A stretch of 64,000 nucleotides of DNA, taken from positions 19,162 through 83,161 of IMG/VR virus record IMGVR_UViG_3300010354_000002; one strand, 5' to 3'. The notes under the pieces are model-generated. The model was given only the letters and a program-made list of their open reading frames with translations, ran no database searches and had not been told where the DNA came from. The translations under genes were made by a program, and so were the position numbers. This DNA is from a virus. Below, in pieces: positions 21,298-27,150 of this stretch (its first letter is position 1; every line of letters starts with the position of its first letter).

Positions 21298-21421
21298 GCC
21301 AATCCTCCATATCGGGATGATCCCGTTGTTCCCACCAGCCAGCCACCCTGATCACACATGCGATCAGGATGGCCAGCGCAACGATTGGTACGGCGATAAC
21401 TGCCATGGCTAAGTTATACAT
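21290..21421 (-). CDS. 43-residue single-span membrane protein
   Basis: A short open frame fills the gap between the Gam-like gene and the 21025-21297 gene and overlaps both (8 bp each). It encodes a hydrophobic helix (MAVIAVPIVALAILIACVI, residues 6-24) followed by a charged tail (RVAGWWEQRDHPDMEDWHD). The start is either the ATG overlapping the upstream stop or a second ATG at residue 6. Both the neat overlaps and the transmembrane pattern support a real gene. The function is unknown. Confidence 0.55.
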   Translation of the reverse strand: MYNLAMAVIAVPIVALAILIACVIRVAGWWEQRDHPDMEDWHD

Positions 21422-21983
21422 CCTTATCCAGAGTTTTGATTTTGGCTATGGTATAGCCGTCTTCGATCACGAAGCCGCTTGGGCAACGCCCCTCGGCAAT
21501 CCATTCCTTTGTCGGCAATTGGCTGATCAGAACCTTCTTGGTAACCTTTACAGCCTCGGGCACGTTTTGCTCTGCCCAAGCAATCGCATCTCCCTCGGCG
21601 TCGTTGATGGCAACGCTCTGCCCTCGCGTGACAAACGAGATCGTGCCGAACGGGGTTTTGTGCGTCTTGGATGCGTATGAGCCATCGGCCTTTCGGGGCA
21701 ACAGGCTATCGGCGACGTGCTTGGCCTGTTGCTCGTAACGCTCAAGCCACCAATCACGTTTCCGCTCGCGTTCAACAATGATCTTCTCCGCATTTGCGAT
21801 AATCGTTTGCAACTCGGCTTTTGCCGCCGCCACATCCGACTCATACCGCAACAGGCGACGCATGAAAACAAGCAAATCATCTTCGGTCTGAACGCCGGTG
21901 GCGTCCAATGCGCCGTCTACTGGCCCAGCGTACTCGCCGGTCTCCTCGTCCCACAAATCCTCTCCAATCCGTACGATTCCCAT
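21414..21983 (-). CDS. Gam / Gp157-like host-nuclease inhibitor candidate
   Basis: A 189-residue protein. A long N-terminal coiled-coil helix (residues about 32-90, YESDVAAAKAELQTIIANAE) is followed by a small domain with the KTHKTPFGTISFVTR motif, DAEGDAIAWAEQNVPEAVKV and a C-terminal ISQLPTKEW. This order is typical of phage Gp157 and Gam-like proteins, which protect linear DNA from RecBCD-type nucleases in phages that recombine. It directly follows the annealing-protein candidate, which supports the recombination context. The assignment is by pattern. Confidence 0.65.
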   Translation of the reverse strand: MGIVRIGEDLWDEETGEYAGPVDGALDATGVQTEDDLLVFMRRLLRYESDVAAAKAELQTIIANAEKIIVERERKRDWWLERYEQQAKHVADSLLPRKADGSYASKTHKTPFGTISFVTRGQSVAINDAEGDAIAWAEQNVPEAVKVTKKVLISQLPTKEWIAEGRCPSGFVIEDGYTIAKIKTLDKDV

Positions 21984-21984
21984 C

Positions 21985-22551
21985 TTATTTCCCTTCCTTC
22001 GTCAGTTTTACAATCAGATCCTGAAGTGTCTGTGCATTCACCGGGCGGTCTTTCAGCATCATCTTGACCACCTTGTTCTGCTCCGCATGATCATCCGCTT
22101 TTGCAAGGCCCTGCTCCACAATCAGCGTGCGAACTGCCTGAGCCAACCGTTGAACATCTTCCTTCTTGTCCGGCTCGGCAGCCCGTGTCCGTTGCACCGG
22201 CGCATCTGCCAATCGGTCTCGCTCGTCCAGTTCGTCTGCCATGAACTGTGTCCCGTATCCCGCAATCCCTAGTGCTCGTCCAATGGCACCGGTCTCGCAT
22301 TTCTCCAAAAAGTCGGGGAAGTCCTTGCGCGATTCCTGCTTGGTGCCAGTGGCTAAAAGGTTGCCGTCGGCGTCGTAGACCGATGCGCGGCAGACGGCAA
22401 ATCCGCCCTCTATGTCAATCTGAAGAAAATCAGATTCAATCCGTCCCCCGGGGTGTGCATTTCGGAACCACACCAACCTGAACGCTACGGGCAGATAATC
22501 CTTGCCCTTGAGTTTCATAACTCCAACCTTGACGCTATCTGGTATCTGCAT
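21985..22551 (-). CDS. ssDNA-annealing (Rad52/ERF-type) recombination protein candidate
   Basis: A 188-residue protein. The N-terminal domain (KGKDYLPVAFRLVWFRNAHP, then FLQIDIEGGFAVCRASVYDA, ATGTKQESRKDFPDFLEKCE and TGAIGRALGIAGYGTQF) has the motif order of phage single-strand-annealing proteins of the Rad52/ERF class, as I remember them: beta-strands, then a conserved ETGAIGRAL helix. The C-terminal third is charged and helical and may contact SSB. It probably works with the Gam-like protein in recombination-dependent replication. It has its own promoter cassette and an AGGAG site. Confidence 0.65.
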   Translation of the reverse strand: MQIPDSVKVGVMKLKGKDYLPVAFRLVWFRNAHPGGRIESDFLQIDIEGGFAVCRASVYDADGNLLATGTKQESRKDFPDFLEKCETGAIGRALGIAGYGTQFMADELDERDRLADAPVQRTRAAEPDKKEDVQRLAQAVRTLIVEQGLAKADDHAEQNKVVKMMLKDRPVNAQTLQDLIVKLTKEGK

Positions 22552-22573
22552 TCTCTGTTCTCCTGTGCGAAGA

Positions 22574-22626
22574 CCCCGTAGCCGGGGCCACGAGGTCTTT
22601 GTACCATGCGTTGACAAAACTGTCAA
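22574..22626 (-). promoter_or_regulatory. promoter plus stem-loop for the recombination/replication operon
   Basis: Minus strand: -35 TTGACA (22626-22621), 17-bp spacer, -10 TACAAA (22603-22598), predicted start about 22591. A CCCCG-GCTA-CGGGG stem-loop (22587-22574), with possible outer pairs, follows. The -35 box is half of a perfect palindrome TTGACA-AAAC-TGTCAA at 22611-22626, which could be an operator. Confidence 0.75.
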
Positions 22627-22636
22627 ATCGCAAACA

Positions 22637-22984
22637 CTACCCCTTGTTACGCTTGATATTGGTCGGGATGGTCTTGCATTGCAGCGTCTTGATCGGCGCA
22701 ATGCCGACAATCTGCAATTCGACCAAAAACGCCTCTTGATCTTCACGCAGGTCGTCAAACGCATGGCGTATGCAACTGCCGATCACGCTAGATCGAATTT
22801 CGTCCACGGTATGCGAAGCGAGCATCTGCCGTGCCGATCCCTTGCCGTCCTTGTTCGTGCTCTCGATAAACGACTCAGCGAACTCATGCACCTCGCTGTC
22901 AGCAAGATTCGACATGGTAATAACCATGCCCAGCCATTTCAGCCCAATCGGTATCTGAAACCGAGTTTCTGGTATCTCTTCCAA
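22637..22984 (-). CDS. unknown accessory protein with TTG start
   Basis: A 115-residue protein. The TTG start at 22984 is supported by an AAAGGATGG ribosome site at the right distance; the next ATG (22927) has none. The sequence opens with a beta pattern (ETRFQIPIGLKWLGMVITMS), has helices in the middle (DSEVHEFAESFIESTNKDGK) and ends in a basic tail (KTIPTNIKRNKG). The family is not recognised. It overlaps the 22939-23130 gene by 46 bp, which is unusual for this phage. Confidence 0.55.
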   Translation of the reverse strand: MEEIPETRFQIPIGLKWLGMVITMSNLADSEVHEFAESFIESTNKDGKGSARQMLASHTVDEIRSSVIGSCIRHAFDDLREDQEAFLVELQIVGIAPIKTLQCKTIPTNIKRNKG

Positions 22985-23130
22985 CGTTCCATCCTTTCTT
23001 CGTATCCCGGTGCTTCATGTCTGCCGTGCGGAGACCGGTCATCCATTGCACGGGCGAGTCTTGCGTTGTCGGACGCCTGCTGTAGCACCCACAACTCGGC
23101 ATAGCCTAGTGCGCAATCCTGTGTTTTCAT
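22939..23130 (-). CDS. unknown small protein
   Basis: A 63-residue, Arg/Glu-rich protein, probably helical (LGYAELWVLQQASDNARLAR). The ATG has an AGAGGAAATT site and overlaps the upstream stop (ATGA-type, 4 bp). Its C-terminal 15 codons overlap the TTG start of the next gene. The amount of overlap leaves some doubt about which frame ends where. Confidence 0.5.
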   Translation of the reverse strand: MKTQDCALGYAELWVLQQASDNARLARAMDDRSPHGRHEAPGYEERMERWKRYQKLGFRYRLG

Positions 23131-23336
23131 AATTTCCTCTTGCCGGATGGTAATCCTTCGCGGCGTGCCAATTCGCTAAAACAATAAGCGACCTCGTCAA
23201 GGTAGTAGTCTGTGTTGATCCCCTCTGGATTCGCCTTGGCCGCCTCAGCGGCGTCTCGGGCAATCCACTTGATCCGATCCGACGACAACCGTCGCAGAAA
23301 GCGTTGGTACATAGCGTGGTCCATTACTTTCCGCAT
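23127..23336 (-). CDS. unknown small helical protein
   Basis: A 69-residue basic helical protein (VMDHAMYQRFLRRLSSDRIK, then DAAEAAKANPEGINTDYYLD). The GGAGGCGATATCA ribosome site fixes the start at 23336. It is linked by overlap to both neighbours. No recognised family. Confidence 0.6.
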   Translation of the reverse strand: MRKVMDHAMYQRFLRRLSSDRIKWIARDAAEAAKANPEGINTDYYLDEVAYCFSELARREGLPSGKRKL

Positions 23337-23734
23337 TGATATCGCCTCCATTCGTTCACATCGAACGTCCATTGCTCTGCCTGATTCTGCAAAAATATGC
23401 GCGTTTCAGACTCGTTGCCGAATCGTGCCACATTGTTGTTGCCGTCCCACACGGTTTCGTACGCTGCGCTGATCCGTGTGATTTCGTCTGCATGGTTGCG
23501 CAGGAAATCAACAGCAGACGCATGCGCTCGCAGGTTCGGCCTGTCAACCAGCAAGACATGGCCATGGAACTCACGGAACGTCGAAGTGCCAGCAGGGCTG
23601 TACCCTACGATGATGCTTTTGGTGTCCCAGCAAAATGCGATGGTGGGCACCTCTTGGCGCACTTTGTTTTTTGCGTCGCCACTGTAGGTCTCAAACTCCA
23701 CCTTGAGATCGCCGATCAAAATCTGTTTAGCCAA
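23324..23734 (-). CDS. unknown accessory protein with TTG start
   Basis: A 136-residue alpha/beta protein. The TTG start at 23734 is chosen because an AAGGAG site lies 7 nt upstream, within the promoter/stem-loop cassette; an ATG much farther upstream would place the promoter inside the gene. Sequence features include ILIGDLKVEFETYSGDAKNK, IIVGYSPAGTSTFREFHGHV and VDFLRNHADEITRISAAYET. No family is recognised. Confidence 0.6.
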   Translation of the reverse strand: MAKQILIGDLKVEFETYSGDAKNKVRQEVPTIAFCWDTKSIIVGYSPAGTSTFREFHGHVLLVDRPNLRAHASAVDFLRNHADEITRISAAYETVWDGNNNVARFGNESETRIFLQNQAEQWTFDVNEWRRYQCGK

Positions 23735-23749
23735 TGTCTTTCTCCTTGC

Positions 23750-23802
23750 GGGGTATTCTGCCCCGACACCAAGATGATACCGGGGCTGTACGGGGTTGTC
23801 AA
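23750..23802 (-). promoter_or_regulatory. promoter plus 5'-terminal stem-loop for 23324-23734
   Basis: Minus strand: -35 TTGACA (23802-23797), 17-bp spacer, -10 TATCAT (23779-23774), predicted start about 23767. A GGGG-CAGAATA-CCCC stem-loop occupies 23764-23750 and is followed by AAGGAG. Confidence 0.85.
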
Positions 23803-23805
23803 TGG

Positions 23806-24030
23806 TTACGGCAAATTTGTCCCAGTGTATTCGGCACCGGCAATCCAGCCATCCAGCCATAGGGATGCTTCCCTGATTCCCAACGCCTTGCCTACATGGT
23901 TGCCGCTGTGGTAATCAGACGGGCCGAGGTGGAAGCGGTAACGAATGACGCCGTCACCGGGCCTCCACTCGGTGACATACAGCCCGGCTCGTTGCGCTCG
24001 GGCAAGCAATTCAGTCTTGGTAACTCGCAT
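23806..24030 (-). CDS. unknown small DNA-handling candidate
   Basis: A 74-residue protein. It begins with a helix (MRVTKTELLARAQRAGLYVT) and continues as a beta-rich domain with conserved-looking aromatic positions (GVIRYRFHLGPSDYHSGNHV, then REASLWLDGWIAGAEY). A small basic phage protein; no known family is recognised. AAGGAG lies 9 nt before the ATG, and a strong hairpin (24050-24077) lies upstream. Confidence 0.6.
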   Translation of the reverse strand: MRVTKTELLARAQRAGLYVTEWRPGDGVIRYRFHLGPSDYHSGNHVGKALGIREASLWLDGWIAGAEYTGTNLP

Positions 24031-24049
24031 GATTTGTTCTCCTTGATTT

Positions 24050-24077
24050 GCCGGGAGATGGCGAACCACCTCCCGGC
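24050..24077 (-). terminator. strong hairpin between 24086-24445 and 23806-24030
   Basis: GCCGGGAG/CTCCCGGC stem (24050-24057 and 24070-24077) with a 12-nt loop. On the minus strand it follows the 24086 stop directly. It lacks a long U-tract, so it may be a terminator, an attenuator or a 5' leader structure. Confidence 0.45.
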
Positions 24078-24085
24078 TACAGTGA

Positions 24086-24445
24086 CTATCGGTAGTTCGT
24101 AGGGTTGTGAACTTGGTGGGACAACCGCAACGCTTCATGGTACGCAAGGGCGGCATTGAACCCAATCTCTGCCTCTTTGGCCAAACGGCGCAAGGCAGCC
24201 TTCTTCTTGGCGTCAGTAGCGGCGGTGTTGTGTGCCACAACCTCGTCGTCGCAAGCCTTCAGGTACGCTTTTACAAACTGAAACACGGATTCACTGAGAA
24301 TGCTATCTGCCGCAAAGTTGGCCATTTGAAGGTGGAAATTGGCCGACTCAGGACTCTTGACAGCGTGTTGCGCAACGCCCTTCAGATTGCGCACAACCTT
24401 GAACAACGGCTCCACAGACGAGCCAAGCGAGTGCTTGTTATCCAT
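24086..24445 (-). CDS. unknown helical accessory protein
   Basis: A 119-residue helical protein with long amphipathic segments (VEPLFKVVRNLKGVAQHAVK, then TDAKKKAALRRLAKEAEIGF and ALAYHEALRLSHQVHN). No family is recognised. The start at 24445 follows AAAGGAGAA in a promoter/stem-loop cassette. It is the first gene of the long minus-strand block, divergent from the 24606 gene. Confidence 0.65.
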   Translation of the reverse strand: MDNKHSLGSSVEPLFKVVRNLKGVAQHAVKSPESANFHLQMANFAADSILSESVFQFVKAYLKACDDEVVAHNTAATDAKKKAALRRLAKEAEIGFNAALAYHEALRLSHQVHNPTNYR

Positions 24446-24463
24446 CGTAATTCTCCTTTGCAA

Positions 24464-24515
24464 GGGCGTTCTGCCCTGACACGACCATGTTACTACCAGT
24501 TCCCGGCGTTGTCAA
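24464..24515 (-). promoter_or_regulatory. promoter plus 5'-terminal stem-loop for 24086-24445
   Basis: Minus strand: -35 TTGACA (24515-24510), 17-bp spacer, -10 TAACAT (24492-24487), predicted start about 24480. A GGGC-AGAAC-GCCC stem-loop occupies 24476-24464. A T-tract (TCTTTTTTTTCTTTG) lies between this -35 and the divergent promoter and may be an UP element. Confidence 0.85.
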
Positions 24516-24540
24516 GCCCAAAGAAAAAAAAGATTGGGCC

Positions 24541-24600
24541 TTGACAACATGGGCAGGCGGTTGTATCATTCAGCCGTCCCCGCACTACGGGGCAAGGAGA
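24541..24600 (+). promoter_or_regulatory. forward promoter plus 5'-terminal stem-loop for 24606-25088
   Basis: -35 TTGACA (24541-24546), 17-bp spacer, -10 TATCAT (24564-24569), predicted start about 24576. A CCCCG-CACTA-CGGGG stem-loop (24578-24592) and AAGGAGA (24594-24600) precede the ATG. It is the only plus-strand copy of the cassette, and its -35 box is 26 bp from the divergent one. Confidence 0.85.
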
Positions 24601-24605
24601 ACCCA

Positions 24606-25088
24606 ATGCATAGCCTACATCTGACACCCGAGCAAGCCGAGCGAATCGGCGAGGTCTCGAACGGTACGTTGCGCACCCGAGATCTGTTGCAACGTTTTAC
24701 AATTGCGTTGACTGCTGTTGTCAACTTGCTGACGACTCCCGAGACCGAAGGCTTCGTTGAAATCGTCGTCAATCGCATCCAGTTGGAAAACATCAAAAAG
24801 TTCATTGACAGCACCGATCCGTCCGATGCATATTTTGAAAACAACCAAGAGCATCAGGACGAGGCGTCGCAATGGATTGACCTGCTCTACGACTACCTCA
24901 ACGGATTTGCGCCCGAGGGCTGGTATTTTGGATCGCATGAGGGCGACGGCGCGTGCTTCGGCTACTGGCAGTTAAGCGAGGACAGTGAAGCCGACCATGA
25001 ACTGGTACGAGCAGATCCTAGGCAATGTCATTCCGAATACGAACCCGTATGGGCTGATCCACGCGAAGGTTATCCCGAAGGGCTGTAG
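24606..25088 (+). CDS. unknown accessory protein, first gene of a forward unit
   Basis: A 160-residue acidic protein. The first half is helical (LTPEQAERIGEVSNGTLRTR, then LQRFTIALTAVVNLLTTPET). The second has an aromatic patch (FAPEGWYFGSHEGDGACFGY followed by W), a pattern I recognise from small phage proteins of unknown function. The C-terminus repeats a WADPRE/RADPRQ motif. The start at 24606 is fixed by AAGGAGA in the promoter cassette. It leads a run of six overlapping genes to 26668. Confidence 0.65.
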   Translation: MHSLHLTPEQAERIGEVSNGTLRTRDLLQRFTIALTAVVNLLTTPETEGFVEIVVNRIQLENIKKFIDSTDPSDAYFENNQEHQDEASQWIDLLYDYLNGFAPEGWYFGSHEGDGACFGYWQLSEDSEADHELVRADPRQCHSEYEPVWADPREGYPEGL

Positions 25089-25096
25089 GAAAAACC

Positions 25097-25474
25097 ATGA
25101 AGACAATCATCCCGCCTAAATCTTCAGTTGGAACCATCGTCATTGATGGCGTCGCCACGGACTTCCACGTGGCGACGACCATGGGCGACTATGACACCGA
25201 TCAGGGCTACAACCATTACATTGCCTGCCATTGCCGTGAGGAGGGCTACCAACCCGTAGTCAATGCGCAGCCACGATCAACCTTCATCGAAGCCGAGGCC
25301 GATGCGCTAAACACGATTGTGCGCTACGGACAAATGATTGAAATGCAGTCGGAACTTGCAGTTCACCATGTCAGGTTCGTGGTGCTTCAAAACGAAATCG
25401 CCAACATCAAGATCGTTCAAGTGCGACTTGAAACAACAGAAAGCGAAGAGGAAAAAAACAATGACCTTCGGTAA
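25097..25474 (+). CDS. unknown small accessory protein
   Basis: A 125-residue protein with a beta-rich N-terminus (SSVGTIVIDGVATDFHVATT) and an acidic helical C-terminus (LQNEIANIKIVQVRLETTES). It contains a His/Cys group (HYIACHCREEGY) that may bind metal. No family recognised. Weak GGA ribosome site; overlaps the next gene by 14 bp. Confidence 0.6.
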   Translation: MKTIIPPKSSVGTIVIDGVATDFHVATTMGDYDTDQGYNHYIACHCREEGYQPVVNAQPRSTFIEAEADALNTIVRYGQMIEMQSELAVHHVRFVVLQNEIANIKIVQVRLETTESEEEKNNDLR

Positions 25475-25793
25475 TTTTGAACTGAATAGTGACCAGTATG
25501 GTTTGATTCCGTCACACACATTGCATGCTCTGGAGCAGTTCCTGAGCGATGGGCAACCGGTCGGCGGGTTTCTGACGGCGGTGCTGGACAACGACCTCAA
25601 AAATGCAATCGGGCGGGCCGACCGGGAAAACCTGTCGGCCTTGGAGCAGATCGTAAAGTTGATCTACAACTACTTCCCCGCTTTCTTCTTGCGGGAGAAC
25701 TCCGTGGATGACTACCTCAATCAGGAGGCACGTTACACACTAGGCGCAAATGGTGCCATCATCCGCGCAAACATCAAGGAGGTTGCGGTATGA
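25461..25793 (+). CDS. unknown small accessory protein
   Basis: A 110-residue protein. The start at 25461 is set by a GAGGAAAAAAAC ribosome site and avoids a long overlap with the gene before it. It looks helical in its second half (ENLSALEQIVKLIYNYFPAF). No recognised family. It ends with an ATGA overlap with the next gene. Confidence 0.6.
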   Translation: MTFGNFELNSDQYGLIPSHTLHALEQFLSDGQPVGGFLTAVLDNDLKNAIGRADRENLSALEQIVKLIYNYFPAFFLRENSVDDYLNQEARYTLGANGAIIRANIKEVAV

Positions 25794-26167
25794 CCCTCAA
25801 AATCCCACTAGACGTGCAACACAAATACGGTTTGGCATTGTGCCAATCCATTGTGCAGTCGTACAAACGACGACCAGCCGAGGATAGGCTAGACGACAGT
25901 CCAGTCGCCCACGTCGTAGCCAAACTGTCAAACAACGAGATTGGCATACTAGTAGACGTGACTCCGCAATGGTGGGACGATCTTGTACTAGTTGACGTGG
26001 AGGTCACGACACACGCCGCCTACGGTTTGCGCACCATGCTAATTGAAATGATCAATGCACGGCTTCGTCAGGCCGATCTATGGGTGGACACCGACGAAGG
26101 AGTAGTACTACCGGAAGATCTGTACGAGAGGCTTTTCCCGGGCACAGAGGTTGCAAGCGATGGCTAA
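25790..26167 (+). CDS. unknown accessory protein
   Basis: A 125-residue alpha/beta protein (VQHKYGLALCQSIVQSYKRR, then SNNEIGILVDVTPQWWDDLV and TMLIEMINARLRQADLWVDT). A perfect AAGGAGG site precedes the ATG, and the ATG overlaps the preceding stop. Its C-terminus overlaps the following gene by 8 bp. The function is not evident from the sequence. Confidence 0.6.
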   Translation: MTLKIPLDVQHKYGLALCQSIVQSYKRRPAEDRLDDSPVAHVVAKLSNNEIGILVDVTPQWWDDLVLVDVEVTTHAAYGLRTMLIEMINARLRQADLWVDTDEGVVLPEDLYERLFPGTEVASDG

Positions 26168-26405
26168 TATTGAAGAGATTTCGGAAACATTTCGGACACT
26201 GACCAAGCAGGCGTTCGACTGCCTTGCCAAGGACACTGATGCATACGGCGATCTACGTCATCGTTGGGAAGACGATTGGGTTCCCAATGTCCTGTATGCG
26301 CAACAAGAGACAAACGCAACTCCGGCTTCTGCCGGTCATGCAATCTTTTTCGCCGCCTATTGCGTGGAGGCAGCACTAAGGCAATTTGAGGAGTTGGTGC
26401 GATGA
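26160..26405 (+). CDS. unknown small accessory protein
   Basis: An 81-residue helical acidic protein (EEISETFRTLTKQAFDCLAK, ending AAYCVEAALRQFEELVR). The ATG at 26160 with GAGG 9 nt upstream is preferred to a slightly longer frame. It overlaps the next gene by 4 bp (ATGA). No recognised family. Confidence 0.6.
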   Translation: MANIEEISETFRTLTKQAFDCLAKDTDAYGDLRHRWEDDWVPNVLYAQQETNATPASAGHAIFFAAYCVEAALRQFEELVR

Positions 26406-26668
26406 GATGTTATGCGGTTTTCTACGGTGGTGGCTCGTACAGCCACCCTTATGCCGATGAAGCGGAAGAGTTTCAGTCGCTCGCTGCCGTGAAGCGCAAG
26501 TACGCCGATGCTTTACGTGGACGTGATCGCCGGTATCCTTGTGTGGATGAAAACGCCCGTGTAACGGTATGGTTTTACGATCCCACAGCGGACGATGTGC
26601 GCGATCCGTATCCCGATGCAATGATTCGCGTGGGCAAGCGTGATGGGTTGCGCGTTGACAGGGTGTAA
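26402..26668 (+). CDS. unknown small accessory protein
   Basis: An 88-residue basic protein: a strand followed by an acidic helix (CYAVFYGGGSYSHPYADEAE), then LAAVKRKYADALRGRDRRYP and two strands (ARVTVWFYDPTADDV, MIRVGKRDGLRVDRV). The pattern resembles a small alpha/beta barrel fold, but no family is recognised. It closes the six-gene forward run before the tail genes. Confidence 0.6.
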   Translation: MRCYAVFYGGGSYSHPYADEAEEFQSLAAVKRKYADALRGRDRRYPCVDENARVTVWFYDPTADDVRDPYPDAMIRVGKRDGLRVDRV

Positions 26669-26692
26669 GATCAGGCCGAGTTTGTTGTGGCG

Positions 26693-26698
26693 TATACT
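26693..26698 (+). promoter_or_regulatory. possible -10-only late promoter before the tail-fibre-like gene
   Basis: TATACT lies in the 49-bp gap between the accessory run and the tail genes, with no good -35 at 16-18 bp. The following GAGGTG serves as ribosome site. Listed because of its resemblance to other -10-like elements before virion genes. Confidence 0.3.
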
Positions 26699-26717
26699 TG
26701 AAAGGTGAGGTGAACTG

Positions 26718-27143
26718 ATGAGCGCATTTTCCAATTACATGGAAGAGAAGGTTGTCAAGTGGTCTTTTTCGGCTAGCAACTCAATGCCTACCCAGCCGAC
26801 CAGCGTGTGGATTTCATTGCATACGGCCGACCCGGGCGAGACCGGTGCAAGCAACGAGGTAAGTGGTGGCAATTATGCGAGACGTGACGTCTCGCTAACT
26901 GGTGGATGGACTGTGGATCAGGATGGAAATGGAGACTGGCGTGCTCGGAACGCAAACACTATTCAATTTCCTTCCAGCGGAACTGTCACATGGACGGCGA
27001 CAGTTAGTCATTTTGCAATCTGGGATGCAAACAGCGGAACGCCTAATTGTCTGTACAAAGGCGTGTTGCAGGCGTCCAAGTCAGTCTCAAGCGGGGATAT
27101 CTTTCAGTTCCTTGCGAACAACCTGACAATTACGCTTCAGTAG
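26718..27143 (+). CDS. Gp80-like phage tail fibre protein
   Basis: A 141-residue protein matching a common small tail-fibre family: FSNYMEEKVVKWSFSASNSM near the start, VWISLHTADPGETGASNEVS, then GGNYARRDVSLTGGW, the central FPSSGTVTWTATVSHFAIWD and a final LYKGVLQASKSVSSGDIFQF. Typical proteins of this group lie with tail fibre genes and are small beta-sandwiches. GAGGTG precedes the ATG. It is followed 7 bp later by the 1573-residue tail protein. Confidence 0.75.
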   Translation: MSAFSNYMEEKVVKWSFSASNSMPTQPTSVWISLHTADPGETGASNEVSGGNYARRDVSLTGGWTVDQDGNGDWRARNANTIQFPSSGTVTWTATVSHFAIWDANSGTPNCLYKGVLQASKSVSSGDIFQFLANNLTITLQ

Positions 27144-27150
27144 GTAGATT

